NCBI RefSeq assembly: GCF_019075875.1
Contig: NZ_JAHOOZ010000001.1
Location: 4,092,001 to 4,156,000, forward strand
From: Novosphingobium sp. G106
Lineage (GTDB): Bacteria > Pseudomonadota > Alphaproteobacteria > Sphingomonadales > Sphingomonadaceae
Direction: 5' to 3'
DNA length: 64,000 nucleotides
The position numbers and the translations under genes are program-made. A model generated the notes under the pieces. That model was not told the DNA's origin. It saw only the letters and a list, made by a program, of their open reading frames with translations, and ran no database searches. How positions within the stretch are numbered: position 1 is the first letter of the stretch; the number at the start of each line of letters is the position of its first letter. Positions 54,512-62,981 of the stretch are shown piece by piece.

Positions 54512-55434
54512 CCCGGCATTTCATCGACCTCACCGACGCGGGCGGCGATGCCGTCGCTGCGATGCTCAATGACGCGCTCGACCGGAAGGAAGCGCGCAAA
54601 TCCTGGACCAAGGGCAGGCCCGACGCCGATGTGCCGATGGCCGGCCATGTCCTCGCGATGATCTTCGAGAAGAACTCGACGCGCACGCGCGTCTCGTTCG
54701 ACATGGCGATGCGCCAGCTCGGCGGCAGCGCGATCGTCATGGACGCCGGCACCACGCAGATCGGCCGCGGCGAGAGCATCGCCGACACCGCGCGCGTGCT
54801 CAGCCGCATGGTCGATGCGATCATGATCCGCACCGACGATCACGCCAAGATCGAGGAACTCGCGCACTATGCCAGCGTTCCGGTGATCAATGGCCTTACC
54901 GACCTTTCGCATCCCTGCCAGATCATGGCCGACCTGCTGACGATCATCGAGCGCGGCTATGCCCTGCCCGGCCTCCAGCTGGCCTGGCTGGGCGACGGCA
55001 ACAACGTTCTGAATTCCCTGATCGAAGCCGCGGGCCTGATGAAGTTCACGGTGCGCGTCGGTGGTCCGGCGGGCTACGAGCCCGATGCCGGCTTCGTCGA
55101 GCGCGCGCGTGCCGCGGGCGGCGAGGTGATCTTCACCCAGGACCCGCGCGAGGCCGTGGCCGGCGCGCAGGTCGTCGTCACCGACACCTGGGTCTCGATG
55201 GGTCAGGCCGGCGGCGACGTGCATATCGCCGCGATGCAGCCCTATCAGGTCAATGCCGCGCTGATGGCCGCAGCTGCCAAGGACGCGATCTTCATGCACT
55301 GCCTGCCCGCGCACCGCGGCGAGGAAGTGACCGACGAGGTCATCGACAGTTCCAGCTCGGTGGTATGGGACGAAGCCGAGAATCGCATCCACGCGCAGAA
55401 GTCGGTGCTGCGCTGGACGCTCGGCCAGCTGTGA
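54508..55434 (+). CDS. argF: Ornithine carbamoyltransferase
   Basis: 308 residues: the carbamoyl phosphate loop [27 protein letters not shown], and the [10 protein letters not shown] ornithine-binding motif. Full length. Translationally coupled to argD, and hslO starts 10 bases downstream. Confidence 0.97.
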   Translation: MTRHFIDLTDAGGDAVAAMLNDALDRKEARKSWTKGRPDADVPMAGHVLAMIFEKNSTRTRVSFDMAMRQLGGSAIVMDAGTTQIGRGESIADTARVLSRMVDAIMIRTDDHAKIEELAHYASVPVINGLTDLSHPCQIMADLLTIIERGYALPGLQLAWLGDGNNVLNSLIEAAGLMKFTVRVGGPAGYEPDAGFVERARAAGGEVIFTQDPREAVAGAQVVVTDTWVSMGQAGGDVHIAAMQPYQVNAALMAAAAKDAIFMHCLPAHRGEEVTDEVIDSSSSVVWDEAENRIHAQKSVLRWTLGQL

Positions 55435-55444
55435 AGCACGCACT

Positions 55445-56371
55445 GTGAAACATAGGGCCGCCCTGCCCGAAGGCGAGACCGGTTTTGACCGCGTTCTCAC
55501 CTTCGCGCTCCCCCAGCGCGACGCGCGCGGGCGCGTGGTGCGGCTGGGACCGGTGCTCGACGAGATCCTTTCGGCACACGACTATCCCACCGCGATCCGC
55601 CACCTGCTGGCCGAAGCACTGGTACTCACCGCGCTGATCGGCTCGCTGCTCAAGGAAGATGGCGGCCAGCTGACCATCCAGGCGCAGGCCCAAGCCCAGG
55701 AAGGTGCCGCGCCCGGCATCGTCGACCTGCTCGTCTGCGACTATCGCGGCGGCGAAATCCGCGGCTATGTCCGTCACGATGCCGAGCGACTGGCCGCGCT
55801 GGAATCCTTCCCTTCGCTGCAAGCGCTATTCGGCGCAGGCGCCTATCTCGCCCTGACTTTCGACCTTGCCACGACCAACCAGCGTTACCAAGGCATCGTT
55901 CCGCTCGACGGGGAATCGCTGGCCGAGGCCTGCCAGGCCTATTTCGCGCGTTCCGAACAGATTCCGACGCTGATCCGCACCGGCGTCCGCTGGGACGGCC
56001 AGCACACGATCGCCGGCGGCCTGCTCGTGCAGCACTTGCCCGAGGGCGAGGAAGGCCGCGAGCGCCTGCACGTGAGGATGGATCATCCCGAGTGGGAGCA
56101 TGTCGCCATATTGGCCGGCTCCACGCGGCAGGAAGAACTGATCGATCCGACGCTTTCGCTCGAAGGCCTGGCCTGGCGGCTGTTTCATGACGAAGGCGAG
56201 GTCCGTGTCGACGCGCTGGCGCCGCTTTCGCGCGGTTGCCGCTGTACAGCCGAGCACTATGCGAGCGTTCTTTCGCGCTTCCCGGAGTCGGAGCGCGAAG
56301 AGATGCGCGGCGACGACGGGATGATTTCGGTCGACTGCGCGTTTTGCTCGCGCGTCTTCAAGATCCCTTGA
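55445..56371 (+). CDS. hslO: Redox-regulated chaperone Hsp33
   Basis: 308 residues from a GTG start. The N-terminal Hsp33 core has ALVLTALIGSLLKEDGGQLTIQ and ARSEQIPTLIRTGV. The C-terminal zinc site is CRC plus CAFC, the four cysteines that release zinc and activate the chaperone under oxidative stress. Placed after argF as in many sphingomonads. Confidence 0.95.
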   Translation: MKHRAALPEGETGFDRVLTFALPQRDARGRVVRLGPVLDEILSAHDYPTAIRHLLAEALVLTALIGSLLKEDGGQLTIQAQAQAQEGAAPGIVDLLVCDYRGGEIRGYVRHDAERLAALESFPSLQALFGAGAYLALTFDLATTNQRYQGIVPLDGESLAEACQAYFARSEQIPTLIRTGVRWDGQHTIAGGLLVQHLPEGEEGRERLHVRMDHPEWEHVAILAGSTRQEELIDPTLSLEGLAWRLFHDEGEVRVDALAPLSRGCRCTAEHYASVLSRFPESEREEMRGDDGMISVDCAFCSRVFKIP

Positions 56372-56483
56372 AAACTCACGATTCATCTCTCATATGGCAC
56401 ATTTGGTCGACGCCGACCGCTTTGGTACAATTTCTGCCTCAGAAATGATGGCTTAGCGACGCCGACAGGGGCGGGACGAGACG

Positions 56484-56888
56484 ATGACGAGCCGGATACG
56501 ATTGGCCATGGCTATGGCGGGGTTGCTCGTCGCTTTTTCCGCGCCCGCGGCAGGGCAGCGGCCGGCCCTCGCCATGCTCAACGAACTCGACGCCGGGCGG
56601 TGGGAACTGCGCGTGCGCGACGACGGTTCGGTCGAGCGGCTGTGCCTGCCCAACGTGAAGCGGCTGATCCAGCTACGCCATCCCGCTGACGCCTGCGAGC
56701 GGCTAATCGTCACCGATGCGGACAGCGAGGTGACGGTGCAGTACACCTGCCGCGGCCGCGGCTATGGCCGCACCCATATTCGCCGCGAGACCAGCCGGCT
56801 GATCCAGCTCGACACCCAGGGCATCGCCGACGGCCTGCCCTTCGCTTTTGCCGCCGAAGCCCGTCGCGTCGGAGACTGCGCCACCTGA
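56484..56888 (+). CDS. DUF3617-like exported protein
   Basis: 134 residues with a signal peptide (MTSRIRLAMAMAGLLVAFSAPAAG). The mature part has AGRWELRVRDDGSVERLCLPNVKRL, a cysteine pair, and VTVQYTCRGRGYGRTHIRRET. Small secreted beta-rich protein similar to the DUF3617 group; function unknown. Confidence 0.72.
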   Translation: MTSRIRLAMAMAGLLVAFSAPAAGQRPALAMLNELDAGRWELRVRDDGSVERLCLPNVKRLIQLRHPADACERLIVTDADSEVTVQYTCRGRGYGRTHIRRETSRLIQLDTQGIADGLPFAFAAEARRVGDCAT

Positions 56889-56941
56889 ACTCGAAAGCGA
56901 GCGCGGTTGCCTCGCCGCCGGGGAGCGGCTAGCCCCTGACG

Positions 56942-57643
56942 ATGTCGTCGCTTCCCCTTGGAGAAGGCCGCGAGGCCGTGGTGCTGCTGTCGGGCGGCCT
57001 GGATTCGATGGTCGTCGCCGGCCTGGCGCGCGAAGCCGGCTATCGCATCAACGCGCTGACGATCGACTACAACCAGCGCCACCGCGTCGAGCTCCAGGCC
57101 GCCCGCGTCGTCGCGAATGCCGTGGACGCGGTGCGTCACGTGGTCCTGCCGCTCGATCTCCGGCAATTTGGCGGGTCTGCGTTGACCGACGATATCTCGG
57201 TGCCCAAACAGGGCGTGGATGAAAGTGCGATCCCGGTTACCTATGTGCCGGCGCGCAACCTCGTCTTTCTGTCGCTGACACTCGCCTGGGCCGAAGCCCT
57301 GTCCTCACGCGATATCTTCATCGGGGTCAACGCGCTCGACTATTCGGGCTATCCCGACTGCCGCCCCGAATTCATCGCAGGCTTTGCCGACCTGGCCGAT
57401 CTCGCCACCAAGGCCGGAGCAGAAGGCGAACGCTTCGCCATCCATGCACCGCTGCAATTCCTCGGCAAGGCCGAAATCGCGCGCGAGGCGCACCGGCTCG
57501 GGCTCGATCCGGCGATGAGCTGGTCGTGCTACGATCCGCAGCCCGGTGGCCTGCCCTGCGGGCTCTGCGACAGCTGCCGACTGCGCCGCGCGGGCTTCGC
57601 CGACGCCGGGCTCGACGACGGGCTGACCTATGCGGCCAGCTGA
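56942..57643 (+). CDS. queC: 7-cyano-7-deazaguanine synthase
   Basis: 233 residues with the ATP PP-loop VVLLSGGLDSMV, VPARNLVFLSLTLAWAE, GVNALDYSGYPDCRPEF, and the zinc site CYDPQPGGLPCGLCDSC (four Cys). It converts CDG to preQ0 for queuosine. No queD or queE adjacent. Its last 14 bases overlap the MFS gene. Confidence 0.95.
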   Translation: MSSLPLGEGREAVVLLSGGLDSMVVAGLAREAGYRINALTIDYNQRHRVELQAARVVANAVDAVRHVVLPLDLRQFGGSALTDDISVPKQGVDESAIPVTYVPARNLVFLSLTLAWAEALSSRDIFIGVNALDYSGYPDCRPEFIAGFADLADLATKAGAEGERFAIHAPLQFLGKAEIAREAHRLGLDPAMSWSCYDPQPGGLPCGLCDSCRLRRAGFADAGLDDGLTYAAS

Positions 57644-59189
57644 GGCGGAGACCGACAGCGGCTATCGCAACTACGTCCTCGGCGTGCTGATGCTGGTCTA
57701 TGCGCTGAACTTCATCGACCGCCAGCTGATCACTATCCTCGCCCCCGACCTGAAGCGCGACCTCGGCATCAGCGACAGCGATTTCGGCTTTCTCTACGGC
57801 ACCGCCTTCGGCGTGTTCTACGCTGTGTTCGGCATCCCGCTCGGCAAGCTGGCCGATCACTGGTCGCGCGTGCGGTTGCTGACGGTCGGGCTGGCGCTCT
57901 GGTCTGCGATGACCGCCATGTCGGGTTTCGCACGCAATTTCGCGCAGCTCGGCGCAGCGCGCATCGGCGTCGGGGTGGGTGAAGCCACCGCCAGCCCCTG
58001 CGCTTATTCGTTGGTCAGCGACTATTTCCCGCCGCATCGTCGCGCGCTGGCGCTGTCGGTCTATTCGGCGGGGCTCTATCTGGGCGGCGGTATCTCGCTG
58101 GCTTTCGGCAGCAAGATCGCCGCCGACTGGAACGCCCACTTCGCTGTCGGCCAGGCGCCATTCGGGCTAGTCGGCTGGCAGGTCGCCTTCCTCGCGGTGG
58201 GTGTCCCAGGGCTATTGCTGGCACTGCTGGTGACGACCCTGCGCGAACCGCCGCGCGGCCGTTTCGACCCGCCGGAGGCCGAAGCAGATGTAGCGGCAGC
58301 CAAGCCGCTCGCCGATTTCATGCGCTCGCTCGAAGGCGTGCTTCCACCGTTCACTCTTTTCGCCGCAGCCCGGCACGGCACAAATGCCCTCGCAATCAAC
58401 GCCCTGGGCGCGGCGATAGCCTGCCTGCTGGTCTGGGGGATGGCCCACCTGACCGGCGATCTCGTCCAGTGGGCCGCCTTCGCGCTCGGCTGCTATGCGG
58501 TGTTCTCCTGGGGCCAGAACCTGCGGCTCAGCGACAGGCCAACCTTCGATGCCGTCTGCCGCTCGCGCGCACTGGTCGGTGTTACACTCGGCTACGGCCT
58601 CGTCACCATAGTCGGTTACGCGATGACCGCATTCGCGCCGCTCTATGCGATCGAGGTCCTGGGCGCGAACCCGCGCGAAGCCGGGTTCATGCTTGGCGGA
58701 GCGGGAACGCTCGGCGGGATCATCGGCGTCGTCGGCGCAGGTGCGCTGGCCGATCGCCTCGCCGGAACCGAGCGCAACTATCGGCGCGTTTGGGTGATCG
58801 CCGGAACCGCAGTCGGCTCGGCACTGCTCTATGCGCTGATGTTCACCGCGACTTCGCGGGGGGCGTTCTATGCGCTGAACTTCATCGGCTGGATTTTCTT
58901 TTCGGGAACGCTAGGCGGCTCATCGGGCGCGGTAGTCAATGCCGTGGCGCCGCGCGTAAGGGGTATTGCCACAGCAGGCTTCGTGCTCGGCTCGACGCTG
59001 CTCGGACTCGCGCTCGGGCCCTATTCGGCTGGGAAGTTCTCATCCCTGCTCGGCAGTCTCGGCGATGGATTGCTCGTGCTGCTGGTCGTCGTGCCATTCG
59101 GCCTTGCCGCGCTGGCCGTGGCGGAACGCGAGTTGCGCCGCGCAACTCGCACAGCGCCGGGTGCTGGAGAGCTTAGCGGATACGCGTGA
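57630..59189 (+). CDS. MFS transporter (Spinster-like)
   Basis: 519 residues with 12 membrane helices. The N-terminal LVYALNFIDRQLITILAPDLKRDLG and GKLADHWSRVRLL (loop 2-3 motif) and GIGVGEATASPCAYSLVSDYFP segments are typical of the Spinster-type MFS branch, frequent near aromatic or lipid catabolism genes in sphingomonads. Substrate unknown. The gene overlaps queC. Confidence 0.88.
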   Translation: MRPAEAETDSGYRNYVLGVLMLVYALNFIDRQLITILAPDLKRDLGISDSDFGFLYGTAFGVFYAVFGIPLGKLADHWSRVRLLTVGLALWSAMTAMSGFARNFAQLGAARIGVGVGEATASPCAYSLVSDYFPPHRRALALSVYSAGLYLGGGISLAFGSKIAADWNAHFAVGQAPFGLVGWQVAFLAVGVPGLLLALLVTTLREPPRGRFDPPEAEADVAAAKPLADFMRSLEGVLPPFTLFAAARHGTNALAINALGAAIACLLVWGMAHLTGDLVQWAAFALGCYAVFSWGQNLRLSDRPTFDAVCRSRALVGVTLGYGLVTIVGYAMTAFAPLYAIEVLGANPREAGFMLGGAGTLGGIIGVVGAGALADRLAGTERNYRRVWVIAGTAVGSALLYALMFTATSRGAFYALNFIGWIFFSGTLGGSSGAVVNAVAPRVRGIATAGFVLGSTLLGLALGPYSAGKFSSLLGSLGDGLLVLLVVVPFGLAALAVAERELRRATRTAPGAGELSGYA

Positions 59190-59712
59190 TCGCGGCGCAG
59201 GCAATGCGCCCGCCGCTATTGCCGCTGGGATCGGTGCGGTAGTCGTCCCCATTCGCGTGAACGACGAGCGAAGTGCCGTCACCGTCGAACAGCACCTGCC
59301 AGAGTTCGGCCTTCGTGCCCGCCAGCCGCGCGGTCAACGAGCCGCTTCCGCCGCTTCCGACGGTCAGGTTGGGCAAGTCGCCGAGATGGCTGCCCTGGGG
59401 GTTGAGGCTGCCGTGCATCTTCCCATGCGGATTGAGATGTCCGCCGGCACTGACGAAATCGGGCGCATTGCAGCTTCCGACCATGTGCAGGTGAACGCCA
59501 TGCTGCCCCTTCGGTAAGCCGTGAACCGTGAGTTTGAGGACCATGCCGTCACCGCGCTCGGCCAGAGTAACCTGGCCCCGCGTTGCCCCGCTGCCGTCGA
59601 GCAAGACCCCCGTGCCGACGATGCTCTTGTTGGCTGCCGCCGCGGGAGCAAGCCCGACCGTGGACGCAAATGCGCCGACGATCAGAAGGGGGAAGGAACC
59701 TTTGGTCAGCAT
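59173..59712 (-). CDS. sodC: Cu,Zn superoxide dismutase, periplasmic
   Basis: 179 residues from ATG 59710-59712 (MLTKGSFPLLIVGAFASTVG), with a signal peptide ending near AAA. It has GQHGVHLHMVGSCNAPDF (Cu ligands and first Cys), SAGGHLNPHGKMHG (bridging His), LVVHANGDDY and GGRIACAAI (second Cys). Active-site residues appear complete. It overlaps the MFS gene end by 17 bases, convergently. Confidence 0.93.
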   Translation of the reverse strand: MLTKGSFPLLIVGAFASTVGLAPAAAANKSIVGTGVLLDGSGATRGQVTLAERGDGMVLKLTVHGLPKGQHGVHLHMVGSCNAPDFVSAGGHLNPHGKMHGSLNPQGSHLGDLPNLTVGSGGSGSLTARLAGTKAELWQVLFDGDGTSLVVHANGDDYRTDPSGNSGGRIACAAITRIR

Positions 59713-59801
59713 CTTGATTCTCCGCGACAACCGCGCGGAAACTAGCATGTGCCCGTCGCAGGCCAAGCGAAAGAGGACCGCCGTAGAAAACCACAGGCAA
59801 A

Positions 59802-59830
59802 GAAAAAGGGGCCGGATTGCTCCGACCCCC
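59802..59830 (-). terminator. Terminator after the OmpA gene
   Basis: GGGGCCGGA (59808-59816) and TCCGACCCC (59821-59829) form a stem with one mismatch and a TTGC loop; TTTTTC follows on the minus strand. Confidence 0.75.
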
Positions 59831-59886
59831 AATTCTTGCCGATCCGGTTCCGGACGGCACCAGGCCATCCGGCGGGACCGTCGAGA

Positions 59887-60978
59887 TTACATGCCCGAAC
59901 CCGGACCGTAGGTGATCTCGACGCGACGGTTCTGCAGCTCGCGCACACCGTCCGCAGTCGGGACGCGCGGGTTGGTTTCACCGAAGGCCTGACCCGTGAT
60001 CGCACCGTCGGGGATGCCCCGGGCGGTGAGGTACGAGCGGACCGAGGTATTACGACGCTCGGACAGGCCGAGGTTGTACTTCGGCGTACCCGAACGGTCA
60101 GCATAGCCGGCCAGCATGATCGGAACGCGATCGCAGTTGGCATAGGCGCTGATCGCGCTGTCGAGGATGGTCGCAGCCTCAGGCGTGATGTCCGACTTAT
60201 CCCAGTCGAAGAACACGATGTACGGACCCTTGTTGCACACCGGCGGAGGCGGCGGCGGCGGGGGAGGCGGCGGCGGCGGCGGCGGGGGAGGCGGCGGCGG
60301 CGGCGGCGGCGGAGCTTCACCACCGAAGTTGTAGGTCAGGCTCGCGAGAAGCGAGTGCGACCGGAACCGCGTGCTCACCGGCGCGCCGGCGTTGTTCACC
60401 ACGTCGACATTGCTGGCGTTGAAGAAGCGATACTTCAGGCCCACGTCGACATGATCGCTCAGCGGCGCGCGAACGCCGGCCAGAGCCTGCCAGGCGAAGC
60501 CACTGTCGGTGTCGTTGATCGCCGCACCGATGCCGGTCGAGGGCCCCGGGTTACCGGCCTGAACCTTGACGCGAGCGACGCCCACGCCGCCGCCGATGAA
60601 GCCCTGAAGGCCATCGTCGGGACCGAAGTCGAGCAGGCCGTTCAGCATGAAGCTGAGAGCGCTGGTGCCGCCATCGATGCGGCTACCGGGATAGGTGACA
60701 GTGCCGACGCGATATTCATCGCCTTCGTTGGCACGACGATAGCTCGCCTCGGTTTCGAGACGGAACATGCCGAAGTCATAACCGATCACGCCACCGAAGT
60801 CATAGCCGGTGGAAAGATCAAAGTTGCTGGCGTTGTTGGTTGTTCCGATGTCGAAATTAAGGTCTTCGACGATCATCGCGCCACCATCGGCTTCGACATA
60901 CCAAGAACCGTCGCGTGCAAAAGCCGGTGTGGCGAGGGCCGTAGTAGCCAGCGCCATCCCAATGACGAGTTTCCGCAT
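59887..60978 (-). CDS. OmpA-family outer-membrane protein with a 24-proline hinge
   Basis: 363 residues from ATG 60976-60978 (MRKLVIGMALATTALATPAFA, signal peptide). Residues 22-215 form an 8-strand OmpA-like beta-barrel. A linker of 24 consecutive prolines follows (codons 60241-60312), then the OmpA C-terminal peptidoglycan-binding domain (VFFDWDKSDITPEA, GYADRSGTPKYNLGLSERR). The linker DNA consists of CGG repeats broken by GGG AGG units, so it is prone to slippage. Anchors the outer membrane to the cell wall. Confidence 0.93.
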   Translation of the reverse strand: MRKLVIGMALATTALATPAFARDGSWYVEADGGAMIVEDLNFDIGTTNNASNFDLSTGYDFGGVIGYDFGMFRLETEASYRRANEGDEYRVGTVTYPGSRIDGGTSALSFMLNGLLDFGPDDGLQGFIGGGVGVARVKVQAGNPGPSTGIGAAINDTDSGFAWQALAGVRAPLSDHVDVGLKYRFFNASNVDVVNNAGAPVSTRFRSHSLLASLTYNFGGEAPPPPPPPPPPPPPPPPPPPPPPPPVCNKGPYIVFFDWDKSDITPEAATILDSAISAYANCDRVPIMLAGYADRSGTPKYNLGLSERRNTSVRSYLTARGIPDGAITGQAFGETNPRVPTADGVRELQNRRVEITYGPGSGM

Positions 60979-61167
60979 TATTATTCCCCTATTATAGAGA
61001 CTGGAGCCACCGAGTAGCGTCGTGTCTACTGCGATAAACCTGCTCACGCAAGTGTGCAAAACTGATCGCTGTTGCATAAAAGCCGCGATTCCGGAGGGTT
61101 GGACGTGAGAAGTGACATTCCACCCCGGCCAGACTGGCGTTCGGCAGTTCCCTCACATTCATTCCCC

Positions 61168-61628
61168 TTATGCACTTTCGGGATAAATCCCGGCCACTTT
61201 AAGAGCAACTATAAGTTGCAAAATTGCTACGCGAGCCTCGGCATCAACGATCGATCCACCGGTTGGTTCCACGGGTTCCCCGGCAATTTTCCAGGTCCCG
61301 AAAAAAGCGACGCTCCTGTCCCATCGAACGATCGAGCAGGCGCATGCCGTCGCGGGGAGCGACGAACAGCCAGTTGCCGGATTGGCGGCAGGCCAGCTTG
61401 CCATCCTGCCCCGCCCAGTCCCCCGTGGCTGCGCTGGCGACCAGCCAGCTTTCACCGTCGACGGGTGTCGGCGGCGGCGAGGTCGCCTCGCTGTCAATGG
61501 CAGGATGCAGCAACGCGTCGGCCAGGGCGTGGGCTTCGTTGAAAGGCTTCCTTTGGGGTCTGGCCCGGGAAAAGAAGCGGAAGGCCGAAGCGCGGGCTGG
61601 CGGTATCGAACAGGAATGGATCGCTCAT
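61168..61628 (-). pseudogene. DUF2793 phage/GTA tail protein, two frameshifts
   Basis: The start ATG 61626-61628 encodes MSDPFLFDTASPRFGLPLLF. The frame shifts after KEAF (about 61536-61545) into NEAHALADALLHPAID and GDWAGQDGKLACRQSGNWLF. It shifts again at six A (plus strand, about 61300-61305) into FFGTWKIAGEPVEPTGG and ends VAGIYPESA. Correcting both gives about 152 residues, matching DUF2793, a protein found next to GTA-type tail genes in sphingomonads. It follows the tail-protein relic by 12 bases. Confidence 0.7.
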
Positions 61629-61640
61629 TACGGGTCCCGA

Positions 61641-62160
61641 TCAGTCTAGCATGTGGAGAAAAAGCGGCTCTGACAGCGCGTAGCTGCCCTGCTGACGGAC
61701 CTTGATCGGCCGCCCGGCAGCGCGGCGAGCGTTTCCGGCGGCAGGACGAGGCGTGGCTCGCCAAGTTCCCAGACCGCCAGCGGAGCAGCCGGATCGCCCA
61801 GCTTCACCAGATAGCGCTCGGATTGCTGTGCAGCGGCGCGTCGACCCCGTCCGGCCAGGACCAGGCCCCCCGCGCCCGCCGCGTCCAGCCCTACTCGATC
61901 GCGCCGCCGGCCAGGAAGGAGACCTGCGGATGGACCGGCGAGGGCGGCCGCAAGGTTATGCCGCGCAGCGCGATGATCGAAGACACCGGCACATCATCGC
62001 CGAACCCGACCGCGGCCACGTGCGCCTCCGGGCTGTTGCCGACCGCCGTTGCATCGATTGCGACAAGCCGTGAGGGCGCTGCCCGCGCCGCTCGCCGGCA
62101 TCACCATGCTCCATGGCCTCCTCTCGCACCGCGGCGAGCAGGTGAAGCTTTTGGAGACGG
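61641..62160 (-). pseudogene. Decayed 3' end of a GTA gp15-like tail (host-specificity) protein
   Basis: Minus-strand fragments match the C-terminus of GTA/phage tail proteins. They run SERYLVKLGDPAAPLAVWEL, then PRLVLPPETLAALPGG, and after a lost base PIKVRQQGSYALSEP and LFLHMLD to the stop at 61641. Upstream pieces read WTRRARGAWSWPDGVDAPL and LRPPSPVH. At least two single-base deletions and a TAG (61891-61893) interrupt them. The 5' part of this normally very long gene is missing. It is a pseudogene, not an assembly artefact of one base. Confidence 0.65.
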
Positions 62161-62360
62161 GAAAGGGCCGAGCCGAGCTTCGTGCCGCGACCAGCCCCAG
62201 CTATGGCGGCATCTGGGATCACGAACTGGTCGCCACCGTCATGAGATCGCCGGCAACGGCACCGGGGACACGTGCTGGCAAGTGCCCGGCGTGCTCGACT
62301 GGAGCTCGATGGTCTATAATCCTGAGGTCGATATTACCCGCGACAACACGACGCTCTACC
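62136..62360 (+). pseudogene. Fragment resembling a DUF932 plasmid/ICE-type gene
   Basis: Plus-strand pieces read VKLLETGKGRAELRAATSP, SYGGIWDHELVATV, and after a one-base shift at about 62240 IAGNGTGDTCWQVPGVLDWS, SMVYNPEVDITRDNTTLY. From memory these resemble the core of DUF932 proteins carried on plasmids and integrative elements of alphaproteobacteria. Neither end is present, and GC3 is high in these frames only. It lies head-on with the tail relic, whose end it overlaps slightly. Family match unverified. Confidence 0.45.
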
Positions 62361-62437
62361 TGAACGAGGGGCCGCTTAGCGTCGTATTCCGATCAGTCCC
62401 CGACGTCGAACAAACTGACCACACCTTGCTCGTCGGA

Positions 62438-62762
62438 TCAGCCCGTTTGGCGTCGTGTGAAACCTTTGATCGGTTCGATTTCTGCAGCCTCGGATTGGAC
62501 GCTCTCAACGATGGATGAGGGCTACCCCTTGTGAAGATGCTTTGCAAACTGATCGAGCATGCTTTTGTCGCCGATCGCATGGACCTCTACGCGACCATCA
62601 CGCCGATTTCCCACCCAAGCCCATGACGCCCATTTCGCGTGCCTTGGTCACGGTGCATTCCCGGAAGAACATCGCTTGGACATGGCCTTGAATCAGAAAC
62701 CTGCGCGCGGCGGTCACTGATATGAGGTCACCGGAATTCTGAACTGCGTCCTTGCTCATCAT
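62438..62762 (-). pseudogene. Acylphosphatase pseudogene
   Basis: From ATG 62760-62762 the frame gives an N-terminus, then RFLIQGHVQAMFFRECTVTK (acylphosphatase Arg loop, GxVQxxxFR). One extra base at about 62617 shifts it, after which WVGNRRDGRVEVHAIGD (the second signature, with the catalytic Asn) follows. An in-frame TAG (62522-62524) then precedes SSIVESVQSEAAEIEPIKGF. Both repaired, it is about 107 residues, the usual length. Two lesions make it a likely dead gene. Confidence 0.72.
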
Positions 62763-62981
62763 CTTGCCGTTAGCAGCGGAGACAGCCGCCCGGCAGCCTC
62801 GTTGCGGTCGAGTGCCAATAACACAGAACAGGATGCAAGGGAGATCCAAGCTCGGGGATGCAAATGTCGATCCGTCCGCACGCCTGATTCGATCCAAATC
62901 CGTCGTGAAAGTTGGGACTCTCCAGGGCCTCCCAGCCGCGTGGACTGTTCATCCCGACCACATTTGCTAGGACCGCTTCTC

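Noticed and set aside
59749..61017. 422-codon plus-strand frame opposite the OmpA gene
   Set aside because: Contains long Arg runs produced by the antisense of the proline repeat; OmpA on the other strand has a signal peptide and known domains.
61823..62518. Reading 61823-62518 plus strand as one intact 231-residue gene
   Set aside because: Its first half is antisense to tail-protein fragments and its end is antisense to the acylphosphatase relic; only the middle resembles a protein family.
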